DNA from: Rhodobacter sp.
GTDB taxonomy: Bacteria; Pseudomonadota; Alphaproteobacteria; Rhodobacterales; Rhodobacteraceae
Direction of reading: 5' to 3'
Length of the DNA: 64,000 nt
Assembly (NCBI GenBank): GCA_020637515.1
Contig: JACKKG010000001.1
Coordinates: 1,580,501 to 1,644,500, forward strand
The number at the start of each line of letters is the position of its first letter. Positions within the stretch are counted from its first letter, which is position 1. Position numbers and translations under genes: made by a program. The notes below the pieces were generated by a model. That model was given only the letters and a program-made list of their open reading frames with translations. It ran no database searches and had not been told where the DNA came from. Shown here one piece after another: positions 50,048-60,886 of the stretch.

Positions 50048-50724
50048 ACCAGATGTCGCGCAGTCAGCAGAACCGTCTGGCCCGGCGCCGGGCGATCCTG
50101 GGCGCGGCGCTCAAGGTGTTCTCCGAGGCGGGCTATTCGGGCGCGACCATGGATGCGGTGGCGCTCGAAGCCGGGCTGTCCAAACCCACGCTCTACCAGT
50201 ATTTCAAATCGAAAGAGGCGCTCTTCTCCGCGATGATGCTGGGCAAGCGCGACGAGATGCTCGACGTGTTCGAACATTCGCCCCACTCCAGCATGGTCGA
50301 GGACCTGCTGCGCTTTGCCTGGGACTATGCCGACACGGTGATGCGTCCCGATCTGCTGTCCCTGGCCCGGCTCATCATCGGCGAGGTGCAGCGCTTCCCC
50401 GAGATCGGCCGCGCCTATCAGTCGGCGGGGCCCGACCACGTTCTGCGCGGCATCATGGCCTATCTGGACGCACGCCGGGCCGACGGGCGGCTCGATTTCG
50501 ACGACACCGAACTCGCGGCCGAGGATCTCTGGGGCCTGGTGCTGTCCGCGCCCCGGACCCGTGCGCTCTACATGCCGGACGCCGCGCCCGCGCGCGCCGA
50601 ACTGGCACGCTACATCCATCATGGCATCCGCGTCTTTCTGCGGGCCTATTCCACCCGGCCCGAGGCCGATCTCGCCACGTTCGACGCGCTGGTCCGCGCG
50701 CAATCAACCACAGGTGACGCATGA
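50044..50724 (+). CDS. TetR family transcriptional regulator
   Basis: A 226-residue regulator. The N-terminal helix-turn-helix is typical: I-L-G-A-A-L-K-V-F-S-E-A-G-Y-S-G-A-T-M then L-S-K-P-T-L-Y-Q-Y-F-K-S-K-E-A-L-F. The ligand-binding C-terminal domain includes M-R-P-D-L-L-S-L-A-R-L-I-I-G-E. It is embedded in the run with 4-base overlaps at both ends, so it probably regulates its own operon through the palindrome at 46309. Ligand unknown. Confidence 0.88.
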   Translation: MNQMSRSQQNRLARRRAILGAALKVFSEAGYSGATMDAVALEAGLSKPTLYQYFKSKEALFSAMMLGKRDEMLDVFEHSPHSSMVEDLLRFAWDYADTVMRPDLLSLARLIIGEVQRFPEIGRAYQSAGPDHVLRGIMAYLDARRADGRLDFDDTELAAEDLWGLVLSAPRTRALYMPDAAPARAELARYIHHGIRVFLRAYSTRPEADLATFDALVRAQSTTGDA

Positions 50725-52064
50725 CGCTTGACGACTTTCTCGCCGATCCCGCCAGCCGCTTCGCGACGGTGGCGATGACGGATACCAACGGACTGTTGCG
50801 CGGTCAGATGGTATCGGCGGGGGCGCTGAAGGGGATCGCCCGCAACGGCATGGGCATGGCGCCGGCACAACTGGCGCTGGACCCCACGGACCAGATGCTG
50901 GAAATGCCCGGCGTCACCGACGGCGCGATGGCCGATTTCCACGACGACCCGCTGATCGTCGATCCCGACAGCCTGCGCCACGTGCCCTGGGCCAAGCCGG
51001 GCCACGACCTGCTGGTGCTGTCGAACTATGGCGGCGAGACCGCGAAACTGTGCCCGCGCGCGATCCTGAAATCGGTTCTGGCCCGCGCCGCCGACGCCGG
51101 GTTCGCGCCGAAATACGGGATGGAGCTGGAATACACCCTGTTCGACGAGACCGCCGAAAGCGCCCGCGCCAAGGGGTATCGCAACCTCAAGACCGCGACG
51201 CCGCACGCCAGCCACGACCTGGTGCTGTATCAGGTGGTGCAGAGCGAATGGTACGAGGCCATCGCGGCGATGGCCGAGCCCCTGCGCATCGACCTGACCA
51301 AGATGCACGAGGAAATCGGCGGCGGCTTCATGGAGGCCTGCATCGGCGCCAACGGTGGCACGGATCCGGCCGATCAACTGGTGCTGTTGAAGAACTTCAT
51401 CCGGGCGCTGGCGCTCAGGCAGGGGCGGTCCGTGACCTTCATGCCGCGCTGGAACGAACAGGCTGACAGCCAGTCCATCCATCTGCACATCTCGCTCAAG
51501 GATCTGTCGGGCAACACGTTGTTCCACGACCCGGCGGGCGAACACGGCATGTCCCAGACGTTTCGCCACTTCATTGGCGGGCTTCAGGCCTATCTGGGCG
51601 ACATGACACTGGTGTTCCAGCCGACCGTCAACGCGTATCGCCGCTTTGCGCCCGGCACCTTTGCCCCGCCCGGCCTGACCTGGGGATACGAGAACCGCAC
51701 CACCTGCTTGCGCGTCGTCGGGCACGACTCGGGCTCTCTCAGGGTCGAGAACCGCATGGCGGGGGCGGATGCGAATCCCTATCTGATTACCGCCGCGACA
51801 CTGGCTGCCGGGGTTGCCGGCATTCTCGAACGGCTGGAACCCGACCCCGAGATCCGGGGCAACGGCTATGCGCAGGCGGCGCCCCGCGATTTCGCCCGGT
51901 CCATGCCCGAGGCGGTCGAGCGTCTGCGCGGCTCGGCGCTGGCCCGCGACTGGCTGGGCGAGCGTTTTGTCGAGACGTTCAGCGCAACGCGGGCCTTCCA
52001 GCACGACGAATTCCGGCGCAAGGTGCCAGACGTGGAACTGGAACGCTTCTTCGATCTGGGGTGA
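50721..52064 (+). CDS. Glutamine-synthetase-family ligase (gamma-glutamyl amine ligase type)
   Basis: A 447-residue member of the GS family close to the GlnA-like/PuuA group. Metal and glutamate-site residues are seen in Y-G-M-E-L-E-Y-T-L-F near residue 133, H-E-E-I-G-G-G, H-L-H-I-S-L near 255, N-A-Y-R-R-F-A-P-G and R-V-E-N-R-M-A-G. The adenylylation tyrosine region of GlnA is not preserved. Such enzymes form gamma-glutamyl amides with amines (ethanolamine, isopropylamine, aniline, polyamines). Its place between TetR and flavin reductase suggests activation of an amine before oxidation, not nitrogen assimilation. Confidence 0.88.
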   Translation: MTLDDFLADPASRFATVAMTDTNGLLRGQMVSAGALKGIARNGMGMAPAQLALDPTDQMLEMPGVTDGAMADFHDDPLIVDPDSLRHVPWAKPGHDLLVLSNYGGETAKLCPRAILKSVLARAADAGFAPKYGMELEYTLFDETAESARAKGYRNLKTATPHASHDLVLYQVVQSEWYEAIAAMAEPLRIDLTKMHEEIGGGFMEACIGANGGTDPADQLVLLKNFIRALALRQGRSVTFMPRWNEQADSQSIHLHISLKDLSGNTLFHDPAGEHGMSQTFRHFIGGLQAYLGDMTLVFQPTVNAYRRFAPGTFAPPGLTWGYENRTTCLRVVGHDSGSLRVENRMAGADANPYLITAATLAAGVAGILERLEPDPEIRGNGYAQAAPRDFARSMPEAVERLRGSALARDWLGERFVETFSATRAFQHDEFRRKVPDVELERFFDLG

Positions 52065-52068
52065 GGGT

Positions 52069-52578
52069 ATGGATCAGGACCTGCGCAACCGCTTTCTCGA
52101 GGGGATGAGCCGCGCCGCGACCTTTGTCGCGGTGGCGACGACCGACGGGCCGGGCGGGCGCTGCGGGGTGACAATCTCGTCGCTGACCTCGGTCTCGGCG
52201 GATGGCGATCACCCGTCGATGCTGGCGTGCATTCACCACCTGTCGCCCGCCGCCACGGCGATCTTGAAGAACCGCAGCTTCTGCGCCAACCTGCTGCACG
52301 AGGGGCAGCAGGACCTGGCCGATCTGTTCGCCGGGCGCGGCGGCACGGATCAGGCGGCCCGTTTCGATCATGCCCAGTGGGATTCCGGGCCCCTTGGCCA
52401 ACCGCGTCTGGCCGGGGCGACGGCGGTGTTCGAATGCCGCCTGGCCACCGCGATGCTGTGGGAGACGCATCACATCATGGTCGGCCGGGTCATGGCCGTG
52501 CGCCTGTCCGAGGACCCCAAGGCGCTGCTTTACGGGCAGCGCGCCTATCGCCGCGCGGTGCATCTGAACGGCGACTGA
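52069..52578 (+). CDS. Flavin reductase family protein, HpaC type
   Basis: A 169-residue FMN-binding split barrel. Its motifs are the N-terminal helix F-L-E-G-M-S-R-A-A-T-F-V-A-V-A-T-T, the G-V-T-I-S-S-L-T-S-V-S strand, N-R-S-F-C-A-N-L-L near residue 75 and W-E-T-H-H-I-M-V-G-R-V near 132. GAGG lies right before the ATG at 52069, 5 bases after the GS-like gene. It is the type that reduces FMN/FAD for a two-component hydroxylase; the ACAD-like protein at 47445 is the best local candidate. Confidence 0.88.
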   Translation: MDQDLRNRFLEGMSRAATFVAVATTDGPGGRCGVTISSLTSVSADGDHPSMLACIHHLSPAATAILKNRSFCANLLHEGQQDLADLFAGRGGTDQAARFDHAQWDSGPLGQPRLAGATAVFECRLATAMLWETHHIMVGRVMAVRLSEDPKALLYGQRAYRRAVHLNGD

Positions 52579-52667
52579 CCACCCATACCGCGACGTGCAA
52601 GGGACGCACCCGCGGCACCAAAGGGGCACCGGACGGAACCGGGCCCGCAACAACGTGGAGAGGATCT

Positions 52668-54128
52668 ATGACGGAAACCATCGTAACCGGGGGCAGCCCG
52701 AACGAGTTGCGGCGCAACTCGCTGGGCCTGATCGCGGTCACCTTCATGGTGATCTCGGCGGCAGCGCCCCTGACGGGTGTTGCCGGCGCGATGCCGCTGG
52801 CGTTCCTGCTGGGGAATGGCGCAGGCATCCCGCTGACCTTTGTTCTCATGACGCTGATCATGCTGGCCTTTGCGGTCGGCTATGTGGCGATGGCGCGCTA
52901 TGTGCGCAACGCCGGCGCGTTTTATGCCTATGCCGCGCGCGGGCTGGGCGGCACCTGGGGCGGGGCGGTCTCGTTCACCGCGCTGGTCGCCTACAACGCG
53001 ATGCAGTTCGGTCTGGTCGGCCTGCTGGGCGGCATCGCCGCCGGCGTATTCGGCAGCTTCGGTATCGTTCTGCCGTGGTGGGGCTGGAGCCTGATCGCCG
53101 TCCTGCTGGTGGGCTTCCTGGGCTATCGCCAGGTCGATCTGTCGGCCAAGGTGATGATCGTTCTGGTGGCGCTCGAGTATCTGGTGGTCTTCGTGGTGGA
53201 CTTCGGCATCCTCGGGGCCGGCGGGGCCGCCGACGCCGGCGGTCTGGCGGTCAACATCTTCGACATGGATGCCTTCTTCTCGGGCTCGTTGACCGCGGCG
53301 GTGCTGTTCTGCCTGGGGTCGTTCATCGGCTTCGAGGCGACGACGATCTATGCCGAGGAAGCGCGCGATCCCGAACGCACCATTCCGCGCGCGACCTATC
53401 TGGCGGTGTTCATGATCGGGCTGTTCTTTGTCTTTACCACCTGGCTGATGGTGGCGGGCGTCGGCGCGGCGAACCTGACGGACACGGTGGGCGGCCTGCC
53501 CGATCCGACGGACTATTTCTTCATGCTGGCCGACATGTATGTCGGCGGCCCGATTCCGGCGATCGCGGGCGTCTTGCTGGTCTCCAGCCTGTTCGCGGCA
53601 CTCAGCGCGTTCCACAACTACATCGCGCGCTATACCTATGTCGCCGGTCGCGACGGGTTGCTGCCGTCGGCCTTTGGTCGCACGCATGATGCGCACCAGA
53701 GCCCGCACATCGGTTCGGTCACGCAGACGATCGGCGCGCTGATCGTTCTGGCGATCTTTGCCGGTCTGGGGCTGGACCCGATCCAGCACATGTTCACCTG
53801 GATCAGCCAGATCGGCACGCTGGGGGTGCTGGGTATGATGACCGTCACCTCGCTCGCGGTGATGGCCTATTTCCGCAAGACGCCCGAGGCCCAGGCCAGC
53901 GTGCTGGCGCGGGTGATCCTGCCGCTGCTTTCGGCGGTGATCATGGCGGCGTTGTTCGTCTACATCTTCATGAACTTCGGTGACCTGACCGGCACCACGG
54001 GCGGCAGCCTGGGCTGGATCCTGCCGTCGCTGATCCCGGTGGGCGCGATCATCGGCTACCTGGCCGCGGCGCGTCTGCGGTCCGCGGACCCGGCGGCCTA
54101 CGAGATGCTGGGCAGCAACCGCGACTGA
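52668..54128 (+). CDS. APC superfamily amine/amino-acid permease
   Basis: A 486-residue transporter with about 12 membrane helices. The first helix carries the APC unwound motif (S-A-A-A-P-L-T-G-V-A-G-A) and a conserved F-I-G-F-E-A-T-T-I-Y-A-E-E-A-R-D-P-E-R-T-I-P follows in the sixth helix region. GGAGAGG precedes the ATG at 52668. It closes the run and would import the substrate (an amine or amino-acid-like compound) for the GS-like ligase. Antiport or exchange cannot be ruled out. Confidence 0.87.
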   Translation: MTETIVTGGSPNELRRNSLGLIAVTFMVISAAAPLTGVAGAMPLAFLLGNGAGIPLTFVLMTLIMLAFAVGYVAMARYVRNAGAFYAYAARGLGGTWGGAVSFTALVAYNAMQFGLVGLLGGIAAGVFGSFGIVLPWWGWSLIAVLLVGFLGYRQVDLSAKVMIVLVALEYLVVFVVDFGILGAGGAADAGGLAVNIFDMDAFFSGSLTAAVLFCLGSFIGFEATTIYAEEARDPERTIPRATYLAVFMIGLFFVFTTWLMVAGVGAANLTDTVGGLPDPTDYFFMLADMYVGGPIPAIAGVLLVSSLFAALSAFHNYIARYTYVAGRDGLLPSAFGRTHDAHQSPHIGSVTQTIGALIVLAIFAGLGLDPIQHMFTWISQIGTLGVLGMMTVTSLAVMAYFRKTPEAQASVLARVILPLLSAVIMAALFVYIFMNFGDLTGTTGGSLGWILPSLIPVGAIIGYLAAARLRSADPAAYEMLGSNRD

Positions 54129-54138
54129 TCCAATCGAC

Positions 54139-54169
54139 CGACCCCGGCGGTGCCAGGCGCCGCCGGGGT
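54139..54169. terminator. Hairpin between the permease and oxyR
   Basis: GACCCCGGCGG (54139-54149) and CCGCCGGGGTC (54159-54169) form a perfect 11-bp stem with a 9-base loop between two convergent genes. It can act in both directions. No T tract follows; the right arm reaches the last base of the oxyR stop codon. Confidence 0.6.
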
Positions 54170-55059
54170 CACCCTGCCGCCGCCTGACGCACGGCGTCCG
54201 CGATGGCGTCGAGATGGCCGGCCAGCGGGCTGGCATTGCGCCAGACCATGCCGATGCGGCGCGACGGGCGCGGATCGGCAAAGCGCGCGATCGACACCTC
54301 GGCCGAGCGGGTCTCGACTGGAAGCGCCATTTCCGGAATCAGCGTGACCCCGATCCCGGCCCCGACCATCTGCACCAGCGTGGACAGCGACGAACCATCC
54401 AGCAACTCGCGCGGGCTGGCCATCGTCATGTTGCAATAGGACAGCGCCTGGTCGCGGAAACAATGTCCCTCCTCGAGCAGCAAGAGGCGCATCTCGCGCA
54501 GCTTTTCGGGGCTGGGAACGGGCAGTTCGGCGTCCTTGGCGGGGCGCACCAGCACGAACTCCTCGGAGAAGAGCGCAACTTCGGTCAGCCCGGGCTCCGA
54601 GACGGGCAGCGCGACGATGGCAGTGTCCAGACGCCCCTCGTGCAATTCGCTCAGCAGCTTGGGTGTCACCGTCTCGCGGATGTGCAGGTCCAGGTCGGCG
54701 TGCGTGTCGGCCAGCCGGGCGATGACGCGTGGAAGCAGATAGGGTGCGATGGTCGGAATCACGCCCAGCCGGAAGCGTCCACTCAGCCGATCACCCGACG
54801 CCCGCGCGAGATCGCCCAGTTCCTCGACCGATTGCAGAATGGGGCGGACGCGGCGCGCCACCTCCTCGCCGAAGCTGGTCAGCCGCACCTGCCGCGCACC
54901 ACGCTCGAACAGGGGGATGCCCAGGCTTTCCTCCAACTCCTTGATCTGCATCGACAAGGCGGGTTGCGAAATGGCGCAGGCATCCGCCGCGCGTCCGAAA
55001 TGACCATGCCGGGCGAGGGCCTCGAAATAGCGGAACTGGCGCAGGGTCAGATTTATCAT
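54169..55059 (-). CDS. oxyR: LysR-family hydrogen peroxide regulator OxyR
   Basis: A 296-residue LysR-type activator. The N-terminal helix-turn-helix is L-T-L-R-Q-F-R-Y-F-E-A-L-A then A-I-S-Q-P-A-L-S-M-Q-I. The redox cysteines are Cys200 (L-L-E-E-G-H-C-F-R-D-Q) and Cys209 (A-L-S-Y-C), at the spacing and position of Cys199/Cys208 in E. coli, so it senses peroxide by disulfide formation. It is divergent from katG by 117 bases, which it almost certainly activates. Confidence 0.93.
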   Translation of the reverse strand: MINLTLRQFRYFEALARHGHFGRAADACAISQPALSMQIKELEESLGIPLFERGARQVRLTSFGEEVARRVRPILQSVEELGDLARASGDRLSGRFRLGVIPTIAPYLLPRVIARLADTHADLDLHIRETVTPKLLSELHEGRLDTAIVALPVSEPGLTEVALFSEEFVLVRPAKDAELPVPSPEKLREMRLLLLEEGHCFRDQALSYCNMTMASPRELLDGSSLSTLVQMVGAGIGVTLIPEMALPVETRSAEVSIARFADPRPSRRIGMVWRNASPLAGHLDAIADAVRQAAAG

Positions 55060-55098
55060 AAGAACAACTTATCATGCCAATCAGGAAATACAACTTAT
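55058..55098. promoter_or_regulatory. oxyR/katG divergent control region
   Basis: The 117-base gap is AT-rich at its left half. It has a perfect inverted repeat ATAAG-5-CTTAT at 55058-55072 and a direct repeat ACAACTTAT at 55064-55072 and 55090-55098 (26-base period, about 2.5 turns). Two half-sites on the same face fit a LysR tetramer contact. The first overlaps the oxyR start codon, so autorepression is likely. Confidence 0.55.
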
Positions 55099-55176
55099 GC
55101 TAATCAATTTCCTTTGTTAGGGTTGCCTGACAGGGGGGCAAGGCCCCAGCGGACTCAACCAGAATCGGAGAGAGCG

Positions 55177-57339
<2,163 letters not shown>

Positions 57340-57359
57340 GGGCGCCGAAGGCCGAAAAA

Positions 57360-57387
57360 GGGGGCGCGGCCGTCGGGCCGCGCCCCC
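57360..57387 (-). terminator. Rho-independent terminator for galE (also downstream of katG)
   Basis: A perfect 12-bp stem, GGGGGCGCGGCC at 57360-57371 and GGCCGCGCCCCC at 57376-57387, with a 4-base loop. On the minus strand it is followed by CTTTTTC, so it is a canonical intrinsic terminator for the galU-galE transcript. It also lies just after the katG stop. Confidence 0.85.
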
Positions 57388-57395
57388 CCCCGTGT

Positions 57396-58391
57396 TCATC
57401 CCGAATACCCGCCGGTCTTGTGCCATCGCCAGGCGTCGGCGATCATCAGCTTCAGCGACGAGCGCATCGGCTGCCAGCCCAGTTCGTCCAGCGCGCGTTT
57501 CGAACCCGACACCAGGCAGGCCGCATCGCCGCCGCGGCGCGGGCCAAAGCGGTGCGGCACCTTGTGGCCGGTCGCCGCACGGGCGTGGCCGATCACTTCC
57601 TTGACGGTGAACCCCGCGCCGGTGCCCAGGTTGAACACCCGGTTGCCCTTGCCCGCCAGCAGCCATTCCAGCCCCAGCACATGCGCCTGCGCCAGGTCCG
57701 CCACATGCACATAGTCGCGGATGCAGGTGCCGTCCGGCGTCGCATAGTCGGTGCCGTGGATGACCAGTTCGGGGCGCTGCCCGTCGATCGCTTCCAGCAT
57801 CACCGGGATGAGATGCGTCTCGGGGCGGTGGCATTCGCCGATCTCGCCCTCGGGGTCGGCGCCGGCAACGTTGAAATAGCGAAAGATGACGTGTCGCAGA
57901 CCCGAAGCGGCGCCGAAGTCCCGCAGGATTTCCTCGACCGCGCGCTTGGACGAACCATAGGCGTTGATCGGCATCTGGCGCGAGGATTCGTCCAGCACGA
58001 CGCCATCCTGTTCGCCATAGGTGGCGCAGGTCGATGAGAAGACCAGGTCCAGACAGCCCGCCGCGACCGCGGCCTCGATCAGGGTCAGTGACCCCATGAC
58101 ATTGTTGCGCCAGTATTTACCGGGGTTCGCCATGGCCTCGCCAACCTGGCTGAAGGCCGCGAAATGCATCACCGCCACGGGCGAATGCGCGGCAAAGGCC
58201 GCGTCCAGCGCCGTCCGGTCGGTCAGGTCGCCCTGCACCAGGGGGCCGTATTTGACCGCCTGCGCCCAGCCGGTCGAAAGATTGTCGAAGGTCACCGGAA
58301 CATAGCCCGCATCGGCCAGGGCCTTGCACGCGTGGGACCCGATATAGCCCGCCCCGCCGGTTACCAGAACGGTGCCCTTGCTGCCGCTCAT
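57396..58391 (-). CDS. galE: UDP-glucose 4-epimerase
   Basis: A 331-residue extended SDR epimerase that interconverts UDP-glucose and UDP-galactose. The NAD motif T-G-G-A-G-Y-I-G-S-H starts near residue 10, the catalytic Ser/Thr block is S-S-T-C-A-T-Y-G near 118, and the catalytic Tyr/Lys is Y-G-S-S-K near 145. R-Y-F-N-V-A-G-A-D-P-E-G-E-I-G-E is typical of GalE. It overlaps galU by ATGA; both give UDP-sugars for polysaccharide. Confidence 0.94.
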   Translation of the reverse strand: MSGSKGTVLVTGGAGYIGSHACKALADAGYVPVTFDNLSTGWAQAVKYGPLVQGDLTDRTALDAAFAAHSPVAVMHFAAFSQVGEAMANPGKYWRNNVMGSLTLIEAAVAAGCLDLVFSSTCATYGEQDGVVLDESSRQMPINAYGSSKRAVEEILRDFGAASGLRHVIFRYFNVAGADPEGEIGECHRPETHLIPVMLEAIDGQRPELVIHGTDYATPDGTCIRDYVHVADLAQAHVLGLEWLLAGKGNRVFNLGTGAGFTVKEVIGHARAATGHKVPHRFGPRRGGDAACLVSGSKRALDELGWQPMRSSLKLMIADAWRWHKTGGYSG

Positions 58392-59287
58392 GCCGTGTCC
58401 CGCCCTGGTTGCGCCGCCAGGCGATCGCGCATCAGCACAAGGAACCGGTCGCGGAATTCCTCATGCGCCAGCGCGTGGTCCACGATGGCCGTGAGATAGC
58501 CGAACTTGGACCCGCAATCGTAGCGCCGGGCGCTCATTCCCATCGCCTTGACACGGCCCTGCGCGGCCAGAACGTCGATGGCGTCGGCCAGCTGGATCTC
58601 TCCGCCGGCACCGGGCTTCAATCCGCGCAGGATGGGAAAGATCTCGGGGTCGAAGACATAGCGCCCCATCGAGGCCAGGCGCGAGGGGGCCTCGGACAGG
58701 GACGGCTTTTCGATCAGGCCGGCAACGGTGACGCGACCGTCGGGGCCGGCCGGGCCGGGGCGGACGATGCCGTATTTGTGCACGTTCTCGTCCTCGACCT
58801 CGGTCACGCAGAGGTAGTTGGACGGCGCCTCGGCATAGGCGTTGACCATTTCGGCGGTGGGCAGCGTGTTGCCCATCATCAGGTCGTCGGCCAGAAGCAC
58901 GACAAAGGGTTCGTTGCCGACCGCGGGCGCCGCGCACAGCACCGCGTCACCCAGCCCCTTGGGTTCGGGCTGGCGCACGAAAATGCAGTTCACGCCCTGC
59001 GGGATGATGTTGCGCACCATGTCGCGTTCGGCGTGCTTGCCCTTTTGCGCAAGCTGAAACTCCAGCTCCAGGTTGGCGTCGAAATGATCGCCGATCGCGC
59101 GTTTCGGCCGGCCGGTGACAAAGACCAGGTCGGTGATCCCGGCGGCGATAGCCTCCTCCACCGCGTATTGAATGATGGGCTTGTCGATGATGGGCAGCAG
59201 TTCCTTCGGCATCGCCTTGGTCGCCGGAAGGAAGCGGGTTCCCAGTCCGGCGACGGGGAACACGGCTTTGGAAATGCGTCTGGTCAT
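58388..59287 (-). CDS. galU: UTP-glucose-1-phosphate uridylyltransferase
   Basis: A 299-residue GalU-type pyrophosphorylase that makes UDP-glucose. N-terminal signature: F-P-V-A-G-L-G-T-R-F-L-P-A-T-K-A-M-P-K-E near residue 8. Further conserved parts are P-K-G-L-G-D-A-V, L-A-D-D-L-M, G-L-I-E-K-P and Y-D-C-G-S-K-F-G-Y. The ATG at 59287 gives the normal length; a TTG 15 bases earlier is unlikely. The gene is co-translated with galE. Confidence 0.94.
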   Translation of the reverse strand: MTRRISKAVFPVAGLGTRFLPATKAMPKELLPIIDKPIIQYAVEEAIAAGITDLVFVTGRPKRAIGDHFDANLELEFQLAQKGKHAERDMVRNIIPQGVNCIFVRQPEPKGLGDAVLCAAPAVGNEPFVVLLADDLMMGNTLPTAEMVNAYAEAPSNYLCVTEVEDENVHKYGIVRPGPAGPDGRVTVAGLIEKPSLSEAPSRLASMGRYVFDPEIFPILRGLKPGAGGEIQLADAIDVLAAQGRVKAMGMSARRYDCGSKFGYLTAIVDHALAHEEFRDRFLVLMRDRLAAQPGRDTA

Positions 59288-59381
59288 AACGGCTCTCGAC
59301 AAGGGTCCTCAAACTCGCCCTTTTCTACGCCCCCCATGTCTCAGCGCAACATGCAAATCCAGGGTCTGGGTCGCATCGGCG

Positions 59382-60812
59382 TTACTCCACCCGTCGCGCG
59401 GGGTTCACAACGCCCATGAACCATTCGATGGCGATGAATGCGGCGATGGTGACAAAGGTGGCCTGGAATGCGGCGTGCCAGGCTGCGTGGGACGCGGGAT
59501 CGGCACCCGCGCCACCGACCAGGATCGCCCCTGCGTCGGTGCCGTCCGGGGCGACGAGGAACAGCACAAGCGAGGTGATCGCCGTCCCGACCGAGGCGCC
59601 GATCGACCGGAAGAAGGTGACCGACCCGGCGGCGCGGCCCAGCACGGCCTGCGGGGCGGCCTGCTGGACGATGGTGTTCATCACCGACATGACCGTGCCC
59701 AGCGACAGGCCGGTGACCAGATAGCAGGCGATCAGCGGGCCGCGCTCCAGCCCGGCGCCGCGAAAGGCCAGGAACAGCACCATCATGGCCGTGACCGGCA
59801 GGGCCAGCGAGGGGAACAGCGTGGTGCGGCCGGTCATCGTCACCAGGTTGCCGGTGATGAAGCCGGCGATCCCGAACCCCACGGTTAGCGCCAGCATGGC
59901 GGTGGCGGTCGCCAGGGCGCCATCGGTGCGCAGGATGGCATGGAACAGCGGGATCGTGGTGACCAGCGAGACCAGCGCCGCGCCGTGGAAGAACACCATG
60001 ATCGAGGCCCGGTTGATCGCCCGCACGGAGAACAGCGCCGGCGGAAAGACCGGGTTGGCGGCGCGCGGCTCCAGCCGGACCAGGGCGGCGATGGCGGCGA
60101 TCGCGCTCGCCGCGCCCAGCCCGGCCCAAAGCCGCGTCTGGCTGTCGCCGGCCAATTCGATGGCGGCGGTCAGCCCGAAGGCCAGCACCAGCAGCGCCAG
60201 GAACCCGCCCAGGTCGAACCGTTTGCGCCCCTCGGCCGCAGGATGGTGCGGCACGGGATGGCGGGCCAGCACCACCATGGCCAGCAAGGCCAGGGGCACC
60301 GTGGTCAGGAAGATGCCGCGCCACCCCAGAGTCGCGACCGTCACGCCCCCGACCAGGGGCCCCAGGGTCGAGGCCAGCACGCTGATCGCGGCGTTGTTGC
60401 CCTGCGCGCGGCCCCGGTCGCGCGGCGCGACCAAGTCGGCGATCAAAGCCTGGCTCAGCGCCATCAGCCCGCCGCCGCCCAGCCCCTGCACCAGCCGGCC
60501 GGCGGCCAGGAATTCGATCGAACCCGACGCCGCGCAGAGCACCGAGCCCAGGATGTAGACCGCCAGCGCCACCTGCATCATGCGCGCGCGGCCCCACACA
60601 TCGCCCAGCACGCCATAGATCGGCCCGGCCACGGTCAGCGCCAGCATGTAGCCCATCACCAGCCACGGCAACCGCCGGATCTGGCCCAGATCGGCGCCGA
60701 TATCGGGCAGCGCGATCGAGATCATGGTCTGGTTCGCGACGGCCAGAAAGACCGGGATGCCGATCACGGGCAGAAGCGCAAAAGGCGAGGCGTAACGTCG
60801 GGACTGATCCAA
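59382..60812 (-). CDS. MFS transporter, DHA2 drug-exporter type
   Basis: A 476-residue major facilitator with about 14 membrane helices. Motif A-like G-V-L-G-D-V-W-G-R-A-R-M-M and motif C-like L-G-P-L-V-G-G appear in the N-terminal half. N-terminal I-S-I-A-L-P-D-I is typical of DHA2. I chose the TTG at 60812, which has GGAG at 60820-60823 on the minus strand; the GTG at 60848 lies inside the preceding ligC terminator hairpin. Transported compound unknown; an aromatic acid or toxic intermediate is plausible. Confidence 0.8.
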   Translation of the reverse strand: MDQSRRYASPFALLPVIGIPVFLAVANQTMISIALPDIGADLGQIRRLPWLVMGYMLALTVAGPIYGVLGDVWGRARMMQVALAVYILGSVLCAASGSIEFLAAGRLVQGLGGGGLMALSQALIADLVAPRDRGRAQGNNAAISVLASTLGPLVGGVTVATLGWRGIFLTTVPLALLAMVVLARHPVPHHPAAEGRKRFDLGGFLALLVLAFGLTAAIELAGDSQTRLWAGLGAASAIAAIAALVRLEPRAANPVFPPALFSVRAINRASIMVFFHGAALVSLVTTIPLFHAILRTDGALATATAMLALTVGFGIAGFITGNLVTMTGRTTLFPSLALPVTAMMVLFLAFRGAGLERGPLIACYLVTGLSLGTVMSVMNTIVQQAAPQAVLGRAAGSVTFFRSIGASVGTAITSLVLFLVAPDGTDAGAILVGGAGADPASHAAWHAAFQATFVTIAAFIAIEWFMGVVNPARRVE

Positions 60813-60836
60813 AAAGGGGCGCTCCGGCGGCAACGG

Positions 60837-60867
60837 AAAAGGCGCCACCCGGCCGGGCGGCGCCTTT
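60837..60867 (-). terminator. Rho-independent terminator after ligC
   Basis: On the minus strand AAAGGCGCC and GGCGCCTTT form the outer stem, with CCC/GGG inside, and a run of T follows. It lies 20 bases after the ligC stop, so it ends the ligABC transcript. Confidence 0.85.
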
Positions 60868-60886
60868 CCTTAACAGGTGAACGGCC

